From the NCBI RefSeq assembly GCF_008180445.1, contig NZ_VTER01000006.1, positions 62,001-126,000 of the forward strand: 64,000 nt of DNA, given 5' to 3'. Shown here in pieces: positions 25,969-33,407 of the stretch. This DNA is from Bacillus_AB infantis_B. GTDB taxonomy: Bacteria > Bacillota > Bacilli > Bacillales > Cytobacillaceae. Under the pieces are notes generated by a model. That model was not told the DNA's origin. It ran no database searches and saw nothing but the letters and a program-made list of their open reading frames with translations. Position 1 is the first letter of the stretch, and the number at the start of each line of letters is the position of its first letter. Made by a program: the position numbers and the translations under genes.

Positions 25969-26963
25969 GGACGGCCCCTCAATTTCCGGATCATTTCGCC
26001 GACAATGCTGACAGCGATCTCCTCGGGGCCCTTCGCTCCGATCGGGAGGCCGGCAGGAGAATGGACTGTCTCCGGGGCAGTTCGGCCGCCCAGGAGGCGT
26101 TCTGTCCTTCTGGCGGGACCCAGCACGCCTATGTAGGACAGGGGGGCATCCTTCATGCGCGCCAGAATCATCCGGTCCTTCTCGAATTGGTGGGTCATAA
26201 TGACAGCATAGTCCCTTTTTGTAAAAGTAAGCCCATCCAACGCCATTTCTGGGCTTCCAACGACACATTCAGCAGCTTCGGGGAAATTTTCGGGGCTGCA
26301 TAAAGCTGGCCGCCAATCTACCAGGAAAACCTTGAAACCGGTCCGTGCCGCCAGGGAGACGAGCGGCCTTGCGTCCTCCCCCGCACCAAAGACATACAGG
26401 CGCGGTGCCGGAAAAATCGGGTGGACAAAAAAGAAATCCTCCGCTTCCTTTAGGAGTAAAGGACCCTCCTTCCATCCAGCCTGCAGTGTAAACGGGATAT
26501 GGCCGCTTCCCAGTTGTGTTCCATCTTCGGCTATGTACAGGTCTCCATTAGATTCGAGCGAGTCTGTCAGCCGGATGATCCGTACAACAGCCTTTCCTTT
26601 GTCCAGCTTTTCTTTTAAAAAAAGAAGCTGCTGCCGCAATCTCTTGCCGACCGGCTCCAGCAGGATGGTGATCTTGCCATTGCATCCTGCCCCCTGCCCC
26701 CAGGACAGATCATCCTCGCTGCTCAGGTCATATTGGACTGCCGAGGATTTCCCTTCTGCATGGACGGCTTTGGCCCTAATCGCCAGATCCTCCTCCAGGC
26801 AGCCGGCCGTCAAAGTCCCTATCCTCTCCCCGTTTGCCATCAGAAGCATGGCAGCTCCCTCTTTCTTATAAGATGACCCTTCGACATGTATGATCACAGC
26901 AAGCGCTATTGGAAGTTCCCCGGCAGCCGCGGCGGCTTCCAAGATTCGATGCATATCCTCCAT
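25965..26963 (-). CDS. XdhC/CoxI-family maturation factor
   Basis: 332 residues. The N-terminal XdhC domain ('ALAVIIHVEGSSYKKEGAAMLLMANGERIGTLTAGCLEEDL') and the C-terminal Rossmann domain ('RLYVFGAGEDARPLVSLAARTGFKVFLVDWRPA') are both complete. XdhC proteins bind the molybdenum cofactor, aid its sulfuration and insert it into the large subunit. The gene is first in the operon and is followed by the MobA-like gene. The ATG with GAGGG upstream at 26963 is preferred to the later ATG. Confidence 0.87.
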   Translation of the reverse strand: MEDMHRILEAAAAAGELPIALAVIIHVEGSSYKKEGAAMLLMANGERIGTLTAGCLEEDLAIRAKAVHAEGKSSAVQYDLSSEDDLSWGQGAGCNGKITILLEPVGKRLRQQLLFLKEKLDKGKAVVRIIRLTDSLESNGDLYIAEDGTQLGSGHIPFTLQAGWKEGPLLLKEAEDFFFVHPIFPAPRLYVFGAGEDARPLVSLAARTGFKVFLVDWRPALCSPENFPEAAECVVGSPEMALDGLTFTKRDYAVIMTHQFEKDRMILARMKDAPLSYIGVLGPARRTERLLGGRTAPETVHSPAGLPIGAKGPEEIAVSIVGEMIRKLRGRP

Positions 26964-27159
26964 GTACTTCCCTCACTTTTTATAGCCTCTTCTATCCATA
27001 TTCCTGAGGGCCTATCCTTATTTTGAAAGTGCGGTGATTTTCTTCACACTGGATTGGCGGCTAACTAAATGCATTTCGTTGCTCGGGGTTATAGATATCA
27101 AAAGCAAGCAGCTTTCATGGAATTTAATAACCGGGCTGAGGTCCCTCCGGCCCACTCAC
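26964..27159. other. Gap upstream of the XdhC operon
   Basis: AT-rich sequence that should carry the promoter of the molybdenum-hydroxylase operon. No clear operator was found. Beyond it lie the GAGCC repeats. Confidence 0.4.
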
Positions 27160-27221
27160 GAGCCACGGGGACAGGCACCCTGGCCTACTTGAGCCAAGGG
27201 GACAGGCACCCTGGCCCACTT
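27160..27221. repeat. Two tandem 31-bp units of the GAGCC family
   Basis: Units 27160-27190 and 27191-27221 begin with GAGCC(A/AA)CGGGG-like sequence and continue ACAGGCACCCTGGCC(T/C)ACTT. They differ at only a few positions. A third, degraded unit seems to precede them near 27130. Palindromic centre CAGG/CCTG is retained. Confidence 0.8.
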
Positions 27222-27276
27222 GCCCATTTTCCATTATTTCCTTACACTTGAGGTAATTGATTAGAAACGTGTGGTG

Positions 27277-27972
27277 ATGGGTGTGTTTAAGATTTTGCTG
27301 ATTGAGGATGACCGGTCTCTTTTTCAGGAGATGGAGGAGCGGCTGGGACAGTGGTCGTATGAGGTGCATGGGATTAAGGATTTCAGCCTGGTGATGGAGG
27401 AGTTTGCGGAGATTAGGCCCGATTTGGTAGTCATTGATATTCAGCTGCCCCGCTTCGATGGCTTTCATTGGTGCCGGATGATCCGGTCGGGTTCGAATGT
27501 GCCGATCATCTTTTTGTCGTCTCGGGACCATCCGACAGATATGGTGATGTCGATGCAACTGGGTGCAGATGATTTTGTGCAGAAGCCGTTTCATTTTGAG
27601 GTGCTCATTGCCAAGATCCAGGCGATCCTGCGCCGCGTTTACAGCTACAGCACGGATGAAGTGAAGCTGAAGACATGGTGCGGTGCTGCAATCGACTTTG
27701 AACGGGGCATCGTGGAAAATGAAACCGGGCGAGTGGAGCTGACCAAGAATGAAATGTTCATTCTAAAGCAGCTGGTTGAGCAGAAGAACAAGATTGTGAC
27801 GCGTGACCAGCTGATCAGCAGCCTGTGGGATGATAAACGTTTCATCAGCGACAATACCCTGACGGTTAACATCAACCGCCTGCGCAAAAGGCTTGAGGAA
27901 ATCGGGCTGGGCAGCTTTATTGAAACAAAGGTTGGAATGGGCTATATGGCAGTGGAGGAGCAGAGCACATGA
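27277..27972 (+). CDS. BceR-type response regulator (OmpR family)
   Basis: About 231 residues. The receiver has Glu10-Asp11-Asp12 and phospho-acceptor Asp54 (VVIDIQLPRFDG). The DNA-binding part is a winged helix ('LTKNEMFILKQLVEQKNKIVTRDQLI', 'ISDNTLTVNINRLRKRLEE'). Its stop overlaps the kinase start by 4 bases. With the kinase and the ABC genes it forms the standard peptide-antibiotic sensing unit. The start is ATG 27277; the preceding GTG codons are possible. Confidence 0.88.
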   Translation: MGVFKILLIEDDRSLFQEMEERLGQWSYEVHGIKDFSLVMEEFAEIRPDLVVIDIQLPRFDGFHWCRMIRSGSNVPIIFLSSRDHPTDMVMSMQLGADDFVQKPFHFEVLIAKIQAILRRVYSYSTDEVKLKTWCGAAIDFERGIVENETGRVELTKNEMFILKQLVEQKNKIVTRDQLISSLWDDKRFISDNTLTVNINRLRKRLEEIGLGSFIETKVGMGYMAVEEQST

Positions 27973-28973
27973 TACGCCGTTTTCTGCGGGAGCGGCTTAG
28001 CTGGACTCTGTTCTTCCTGTTCGCCCACGCTTTGCTGCTGTTCATCTCATTCGTCGATTCTGCCATTCCCTTCGATAGCATTCTGTACTTTGCGGGACTG
28101 TCTTTCATTTCGTTTCTGATATTCCTGGCAGTCCGCTATCAGCGGGAGGCTCGCTTTTATAAAAACCTGGAGGAACGGTTAGGGGACCTGGATCCAGGCA
28201 GTCTCCCCGCCTCCTCCAGCCCGTTTGAAAAGGTTGTGGAAGAAGCCATGTATGAGCAGTCCGCCCTTTTGAAAAAAGAGGCCCAGGATCTCCACCTTGC
28301 CCTGGAGACAGAAAAGGACCAGATGCTTGCCTGGATCCATGAGGTTAAAACACCTCTGACCGCTTTGCACCTGATGATTGAAAGGATGGAAGACGGACCG
28401 CTCAAATCGAACCTTACCTATGAATGGCTCCGAATCCATCTGCTTCTCGACCAGCAGCTTCACCAGAAGCGGATCCCGTTTATTGAGAATGACCTGTACA
28501 TACAGAAGATTGATTTGGAGGAAGTCATCCACCATGAGCTGCTGACGATGAAAGCCTGGTGCATCCAGAAAGGGATCGGCTTTGATATCAGCCTTGAGGA
28601 GACAGAGGTGCTGACAGACGGCAAATGGCTGGCTTTTATCATCAGGCAGATCCTGACGAACAGCATCAAATACAGCGATGCAGGAGACATTAAAATTAAA
28701 AGCTGGAAACAGCACGGGCAGACAAGGCTTGAAATCCGCGATTTTGGGCGGGGAATCGACCCGAGGGACCTGCCCCGTATTTTTGATAAAGGCTTTACCT
28801 CTACAATCAAGCATGAAGACCATGCTGCTACAGGGATGGGGCTGTATCTCACAAAAAAAGCGGCCGTTCCGCTTCTCATTGAGATAGAGGTGCAATCCGC
28901 TCTTGGTAAAGGCACGGCTTTTACCCTTACCTTTCCAAAGAGAAATGATTTTTCCCAAGTGATCAGCATGTGA
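27969..28973 (+). CDS. BceS-type sensor histidine kinase
   Basis: 334 residues. Two N-terminal membrane helices (about 11-30 and 36-55) with almost no outside loop mark the intramembrane-sensing type. The H-box is AWIHEVKTPLTALHL with His124. The ATPase part has 'IIRQILTNSIKYSD', 'FGRGIDPRDLPRIFDKGFT' and 'GMGLYLTKKA'. In this class the kinase does not sense the drug itself but takes its signal from the ABC transporter. The last codon lies within the palindrome at 28965-28990. Confidence 0.88.
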   Translation: MIRRFLRERLSWTLFFLFAHALLLFISFVDSAIPFDSILYFAGLSFISFLIFLAVRYQREARFYKNLEERLGDLDPGSLPASSSPFEKVVEEAMYEQSALLKKEAQDLHLALETEKDQMLAWIHEVKTPLTALHLMIERMEDGPLKSNLTYEWLRIHLLLDQQLHQKRIPFIENDLYIQKIDLEEVIHHELLTMKAWCIQKGIGFDISLEETEVLTDGKWLAFIIRQILTNSIKYSDAGDIKIKSWKQHGQTRLEIRDFGRGIDPRDLPRIFDKGFTSTIKHEDHAATGMGLYLTKKAAVPLLIEIEVQSALGKGTAFTLTFPKRNDFSQVISM

Positions 28974-28990
28974 CAAGATTGTCACATGCT
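28965..28990. promoter_or_regulatory. Perfect palindrome, probable BceR-type operator
   Basis: AGCATGTGACAA and TTGTCACATGCT are separated by two bases (GA). The inner part, TGTGAC-N6-GTCACA, resembles sites known for BceR-like regulators upstream of their ABC genes. It sits about 60 bases upstream of the -10 element at 29038. A weak T-rich tail (TTTCCTTTTT) means a leader terminator is an alternative. Confidence 0.7.
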
Positions 28991-29014
28991 TTTCCTTTTT
29001 GTTCGTCTGCTGCA

Positions 29015-29043
29015 AGGATTTCCATCAGGGTTCTTTTTATAAT
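29015..29043 (+). promoter_or_regulatory. Promoter of the ABC genes, -10 TATAAT
   Basis: TATAAT at 29038-29043 with a poor -35 (AGGATT at 29015-29020, 17-bp spacer). A weak -35 fits an activator-dependent promoter. A ribosome site GAGGAGG follows 18 bases downstream. Confidence 0.65.
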
Positions 29044-29074
29044 AAGACTATCAAGATTAGAGGAGGAAGCTTAT

Positions 29075-29836
29075 ATGGCGATTTTAGAAGCAATCAAGCT
29101 CCATAAAAGCTACGGCACAAAGCTGAACAGGCAGGAGGTGCTGAAGGGCATTGACCTGGCGATTCATGAAGGCGAGTTCGTCGGCATCATGGGGGCATCC
29201 GGCTCGGGAAAAACAACCTTGCTGAATGTATTATCATCGATTGATAAAGCAACCGGCGGAACGATCCGGATTGAAGATAAAGAAATGACAGTCATGAAAG
29301 AAAAAAAGCTGGCTGAATTCAGAAAAAACCACCTTGGCTTTATTTTTCAGGATTATAACCTTCTGGACACACTGACGGTAAAGGAAAATATCCTCCTGCC
29401 GCTGTCCATTTCGAAGGTAGCAAAAAAAGAGGCGGACCAGCGCTTCCAAACCATCGCAGCTGAACTTGGCATCATGGACCTGAAAGACAAATACCCGAAT
29501 GAAATCTCCGGCGGACAGAAGCAGCGGACATCGGCAGCGCGGGCTTTTATCCATGAGCCGAGCATTATTTTCGCCGACGAGCCGACCGGTGCGCTCGATT
29601 CAAAGGCTGCCGCAGACCTGCTGAACAAGCTGGGCGGATTGAATGAAAGCCGCAGGGCGACAATCGTCATGGTTACCCATGATCCCGCCGCGGCGAGCTA
29701 CTGCAGCCGCGTGATTTTCATCAAAGATGGGCAGATCTATACGCAGCTGAATAAAGGAGAGCAGACAAGGCAGGCTTTCTTCAAGGATATTATGAAAACG
29801 CAGGCTGTGCTGGGCGGTGTGCAGGATGAGCGTTAA
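29075..29836 (+). CDS. BceA-type ABC transporter ATPase
   Basis: 253 residues. Walker A is GASGSGKTT (40-48), the signature is ISGGQKQR, Walker B is in 'IIFADEPTGALD', and the H-loop is in 'VMVTHDPAA'. The size and the MacB-like pattern match the Bce group. The start is ATG 29075 after GAGGAGG; a longer open frame upstream reads through the operator and is rejected. It overlaps the permease start. Confidence 0.9.
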   Translation: MAILEAIKLHKSYGTKLNRQEVLKGIDLAIHEGEFVGIMGASGSGKTTLLNVLSSIDKATGGTIRIEDKEMTVMKEKKLAEFRKNHLGFIFQDYNLLDTLTVKENILLPLSISKVAKKEADQRFQTIAAELGIMDLKDKYPNEISGGQKQRTSAARAFIHEPSIIFADEPTGALDSKAAADLLNKLGGLNESRRATIVMVTHDPAAASYCSRVIFIKDGQIYTQLNKGEQTRQAFFKDIMKTQAVLGGVQDER

Positions 29837-31772
29837 CCAGCTGATTTGGAAGAACCTGAAGAAGAATGTGAAGAATTATTATCTGTATATCTTCGCGCTT
29901 ATTTTCAGCGCAGCCTTGTATTTTGCGTTTGTCACCCTGCAGTACGACCCGGCAATGGATGAGATTGAGGGCTCCATCAAGGGCGGTGCCGGCATGAAAG
30001 CGGCCTCTGTACTTCTTGTGGCCATTGTGGCAGTCTTTCTTGTTTATGCCAACAGCCTGTTTACGAAAAGGCGCAGCCGGGAGATCGGCTTATTCCAGCT
30101 GATCGGCATGACGAAAAGCCGGATTTTCCGTATCCTGACCGCAGAGAATTTCATGCTCTACTACGGCTCACTCCTCATCGGCATGATGGCCGGTTTCCTG
30201 GTTTCCAAGCTGATGATGATGATTCTGTTCAAAATCACGGGTGTTGATGAAGTGGCTGAGCTCTATTTTTCCAATAAGGCTCTCATACAGACCCTTATCG
30301 TCTTTACAGCCATCTACCTGCTCATCATGCTGGTGAACTATCTGTTCATTAAAGGACAGAGCATCCTGTCGCTCTTCAGGGTCCAGTCATCCGCTGAAGA
30401 AAAGATCCGGAAAATGTCTATTTTCAATATCATCATCGGCATTCTCGGCATCATCCTGATTGCGGCCGGCTATTATGTGTCAGGCATCCTGTTTGAAGGA
30501 GATTTTTCATCAATGCCGGCACTGTTCGGAGCGATGATCTTCATTTTGGGATCTGTCATTCTCGGGACCTATTTCTTCTATAAAGGCTCAGTCAGCTTCA
30601 TCATCTATCTGATCCGCAAGAAAAAGGACGGATATTTGAATGTAAAAGAAGTGCTCTCCCTTTCGTCCATCATGTTCCGGATGAAATCGAATGCGCTGCT
30701 GCTGACAATCATCACCACGGTGTCCGCCCTGGCGATCGGATTGCTTTCACTCAGCTATATCTCCTATTATTCGGCTGAAAAAATGGCGCGGGATAATGTA
30801 CCGGATGATTTTTCCTTCACGGTCGAAGATAGTGCGGAGCGGTTCAGGCAGGAGCTGGATTCAAAAAACATCGATTACAGGGAAAAACGGATTGAAGTAG
30901 TTACAGCCTCAATTGATGTCAAAGACATTCAAGGGAAAAAGCTGGAGGAAATGAATTTCGATACCGATAAGATGGACTTGCCTGTCATCAGTGAAAGCTC
31001 GGCAGGGAGAAAAGACCTTGATGAAAATGAGGTCATTTTTACAGGCTACAGCGACGTTCTTCAAAGGTTCATGCCCTTGAAGGATTCCGGAAAGGTTGAG
31101 CTTCACACACAGAACGAGGATATCCCGCTCAATTACATTGGCCTGGAGAAGGATTATTTGATTCCGCTTTATTACACGAAAGGCGGCCTCCAGACCGCTA
31201 TCGTGGATGACGCTGTTTTTAAGCAGCTGAAGGCGGAGAAGGATCCTGGGCTGCAGGATAAAAATAATGTGTATATCGGCATTGATATAAAAAATCAGGA
31301 ACGCCTAAATGACGCCAATGAAGCCTTCCATGCACTGAAGCTTGGGGAAAGCGGGGAAAATGATTCACAGCTTGATGTGATGATCAGCCAGAAAAGCAAT
31401 ATGGGGCTCATCATGTTCATTGTGGGCTTCCTCGGGCTTTCCTTCCTCGTCACATCCGGCTGCATCCTCTATTTCAAGCAGATGGGCGAAAGCGAGGACG
31501 AAAAGCCGAATTTCACGATTCTCCGCAAGCTCGGCTTCACCACAGGAGATCTCATGAAGGGCCTTCAGGCCAAGCAGCTGTTCAGCTTCGGAATCCCGCT
31601 CGCGATCGGCCTTGTCCACAGCTACTTCGCCGTCCAATCCGGCTGGTTCATGTTCGGAGCCGAAGTATGGACACCCATGATCAGCGTCATGATCCTCTAC
31701 ACCATCCTCTACTCCATCTTTGGTGTACTATCCGTCCTGTACTCCAAGAAAGTCGTGAAGGATGCGCTATAA
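29826..31772 (+). CDS. BceB-type ABC permease with large extracellular domain
   Basis: About 648 residues, ten helices. FtsX-like helices start at 'NYYLYIFALIFSAALYFAFV'. The large outside domain between helices 7 and 8 covers about 320-520 ('ADNVPDD... FSFTVEDSAERF' through 'DVMISQKSN'), and is the part that recognises peptide antibiotics. C-terminal helices follow ('LIMFIVGFLGLSFLVTSGCILYF'). The ATG overlaps the end of the ATPase gene. Probable role: protecting the cell wall lipid II cycle from peptide antibiotics. Confidence 0.88.
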   Translation: MSVNQLIWKNLKKNVKNYYLYIFALIFSAALYFAFVTLQYDPAMDEIEGSIKGGAGMKAASVLLVAIVAVFLVYANSLFTKRRSREIGLFQLIGMTKSRIFRILTAENFMLYYGSLLIGMMAGFLVSKLMMMILFKITGVDEVAELYFSNKALIQTLIVFTAIYLLIMLVNYLFIKGQSILSLFRVQSSAEEKIRKMSIFNIIIGILGIILIAAGYYVSGILFEGDFSSMPALFGAMIFILGSVILGTYFFYKGSVSFIIYLIRKKKDGYLNVKEVLSLSSIMFRMKSNALLLTIITTVSALAIGLLSLSYISYYSAEKMARDNVPDDFSFTVEDSAERFRQELDSKNIDYREKRIEVVTASIDVKDIQGKKLEEMNFDTDKMDLPVISESSAGRKDLDENEVIFTGYSDVLQRFMPLKDSGKVELHTQNEDIPLNYIGLEKDYLIPLYYTKGGLQTAIVDDAVFKQLKAEKDPGLQDKNNVYIGIDIKNQERLNDANEAFHALKLGESGENDSQLDVMISQKSNMGLIMFIVGFLGLSFLVTSGCILYFKQMGESEDEKPNFTILRKLGFTTGDLMKGLQAKQLFSFGIPLAIGLVHSYFAVQSGWFMFGAEVWTPMISVMILYTILYSIFGVLSVLYSKKVVKDAL

Positions 31773-31774
31773 GC

Positions 31775-31834
31775 GAGCCAGGGGGTCTGTCCCCTTGGCT
31801 TAAAAGAGAGCCAGGGGGACAGACCCCCTGGCTC
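31775..31834. repeat. Paired GAGCC-family hairpins, likely bidirectional terminator
   Basis: Two hairpins: 31775-31800 (GAGCCAGGGGG with TCTGTCCCCTTGGCT) and 31808-31834, whose arms GAGCCAGGGGG and CCCCCTGGCTC are perfect. They lie between the convergent BceB and LysE genes and probably end both. The LysE stop codon falls in the last arm. Confidence 0.75.
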
Positions 31835-32441
31835 AAATCAATTGCCCGACCATATAGATTGCCATGGCCCAGAAGATGAGGGCCGAGATTTTGTTCATCA
31901 AGCCAAGGACTTTGCCGTTTTTGTCGATTTGGCCGAGCTTCCTGCCTGCGAAAGCCAGGCCCAGGAACCAGATCCATGAGACGCCGATGCATCCGGCAGA
32001 GAACAGCACTTTCTCATAGCCTTCATAGGCAAGGGAGCTTGTTCCGATTACACCGATCGTGTCCATAATGGCATGGGGATTCAGCAAGGAGACAGAAGCG
32101 GCGAAGGCAATCTGGCGCTTTGCCGTGAAGCTGCCCTGCCCTTCTCCTGCTGCGGGCTCCGGCCTGCTTTTCCACATCTGCCAGCCCATATAAGCAAGAA
32201 AGACGGCTCCTGCTGCAAACAGCAGCAGGAGCAGCCAGTCAAAGCTTAAAACAACAATAGACACCCCGGCAACCGCGAGCGAAATCAAAATGGTATCGCA
32301 TATCCCCGCCGTCACCACTGCCGGCAGCGCACCGGTAAACCTTTTATGCAGAGCACCCTGATTAAAGATAAACACATTCTGAACGCCAAGCGGCAGGATC
32401 AGGCCGAAGGCGAGTATGATTCCGTGAAGCAATACTTCCAC
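31833..32441 (-). CDS. LysE/ArgO-type amino acid exporter
   Basis: 202 residues with six helices. 'GLILPLGVQNVFIFNQG' near the N-terminus and 'SLLNPHAIMDTIGVIG' in the middle are family hallmarks (the N-P-H-A motif in the second repeat). Members export basic amino acids such as lysine and arginine. No LysG-type regulator is adjacent. The start is ATG at 32441; an AG-rich site lies upstream. Confidence 0.82.
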   Translation of the reverse strand: MEVLLHGIILAFGLILPLGVQNVFIFNQGALHKRFTGALPAVVTAGICDTILISLAVAGVSIVVLSFDWLLLLLFAAGAVFLAYMGWQMWKSRPEPAAGEGQGSFTAKRQIAFAASVSLLNPHAIMDTIGVIGTSSLAYEGYEKVLFSAGCIGVSWIWFLGLAFAGRKLGQIDKNGKVLGLMNKISALIFWAMAIYMVGQLI

Positions 32442-32707
32442 TTCCCATTACCCCCTATCCTTTAATAGAATAGCGGAGGAAAGCGATTCTGTCTTCAGAA
32501 AATTGTCCGGTCTGCCCTTTAAGAATCAGCTGCCTCGCTTCCGCGCCACGGGACCCGACCCCCCGGCCCAAATTATCAACTTTAATAAGGTAAATATGAT
32601 TAATTGAAAATCGCCTGCTGTCCGGGACAAAAGAAATTAAATTAGTCCCAATCAGGATCCCACTAGGGAGGAAGCTATTTTAAAACAAATTTGCTTGTGC
32701 CTATCCC
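32442..32707. other. Gap between LysE and ahpC
   Basis: No gene is seen. It contains a degraded GAGCC-family remnant (near 32540-32575: GCCACGGGACCCGACCCCCCGGCCC). It holds the LysE promoter region and the upstream side of the ahpC promoter. Confidence 0.45.
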
Positions 32708-32734
32708 TTGACAAACCACACCCTAATATATAAT
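32708..32734 (+). promoter_or_regulatory. ahpCF promoter
   Basis: TTGACA at 32708-32713 and TATAAT at 32729-32734 with a 15-bp gap (a longer -10 choice is possible because the region is very AT-rich). It precedes the PerR box and the ahpC start by about 100 bases. Confidence 0.65.
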
Positions 32735-32747
32735 AATTTATATCTGA

Positions 32748-32762
32748 TTATAATAATTATAG
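32748..32762. promoter_or_regulatory. PerR box of ahpCF
   Basis: TTATAATAATTATAG differs from the Bacillus Per box TTATAATNATTATAA at the last base only. It covers the region just after the -10, so a bound PerR would block the promoter and release it on peroxide stress. Confidence 0.8.
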
Positions 32763-32829
32763 ATAAGTAATAGTGACGTCCTGTGGGCATGCTATTATTT
32801 TCTAAAAAAAATACTTAGGAGGAATTCAA

Positions 32830-33393
32830 ATGTCTTTAATTGGAAAAGAAGTACTGCCATTCTCAGCAAAAGCTTACTTTAACGGTGATTTCATCGATGT
32901 AACAGAAGAAAACTTCAAAGGAAAGTGGAGCGTAGTCTGCTTCTACCCTGCAGATTTCACTTTCGTATGCCCAACTGAGCTTGAAGACCTTCAGAACGAA
33001 TATGCAACTTTGAAAGATCTTGGAGTTGAAGTGTACTCTGTTTCAACAGACACTCACTTTACACATAAAGCTTGGCATGACCACTCAGAAGCAATCAGCA
33101 AGATCGAGTACGTTATGATCGGTGACCCATCACAAAAGATTACTCGCAACTTCGATGTTCTTGACGAAGAGGAAGGCCTTGCAGACCGCGGTACTTTCAT
33201 CATCGATCCAGACGGCATCATCCAGACAGTTGAAATCAATGCAGGCGGCATCGGCCGTGACGCAAGCACAATCGTCAACAAAATCAAAGCAGCCCAATAT
33301 GTACGCAACAATCCAGGTGAAGTTTGCCCTGCTAAATGGCAGGAAGGCGGAGAAACACTTAAGCCAAGCCTTGACCTTGTAGGAAAAATCTAA
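32830..33393 (+). CDS. ahpC: Alkyl hydroperoxide reductase subunit C (peroxiredoxin)
   Basis: 187 residues, the usual AhpC length. The peroxidatic Cys47 is in DFTFVCPTE, and the resolving Cys166 is in EVCPAKW. It reduces hydrogen peroxide and organic hydroperoxides in the cytosol and is recharged by AhpF. AGGAGG precedes the ATG. Codon use is that of highly expressed genes (preference for optimal codons). ahpF follows after 14 bases. PerR control is indicated by the upstream box. Confidence 0.97.
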   Translation: MSLIGKEVLPFSAKAYFNGDFIDVTEENFKGKWSVVCFYPADFTFVCPTELEDLQNEYATLKDLGVEVYSVSTDTHFTHKAWHDHSEAISKIEYVMIGDPSQKITRNFDVLDEEEGLADRGTFIIDPDGIIQTVEINAGGIGRDASTIVNKIKAAQYVRNNPGEVCPAKWQEGGETLKPSLDLVGKI

Positions 33394-33407
33394 GGAGAGA
33401 AATTCAA

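Noticed and set aside
19310..26963. One common operon for the MHS, cyclodeaminase and hydroxylase genes
   Set aside because: The blocks are convergent and a terminator separates them; only a functional link remains possible.
28179..29015. 278-codon frame opposite the BceS-type kinase
   Set aside because: Antisense shadow; the plus-strand gene has clear kinase motifs.
28970..29074. Upstream extension of the ABC ATPase
   Set aside because: It covers the operator palindrome and promoter; the true start has GAGGAGG in front.
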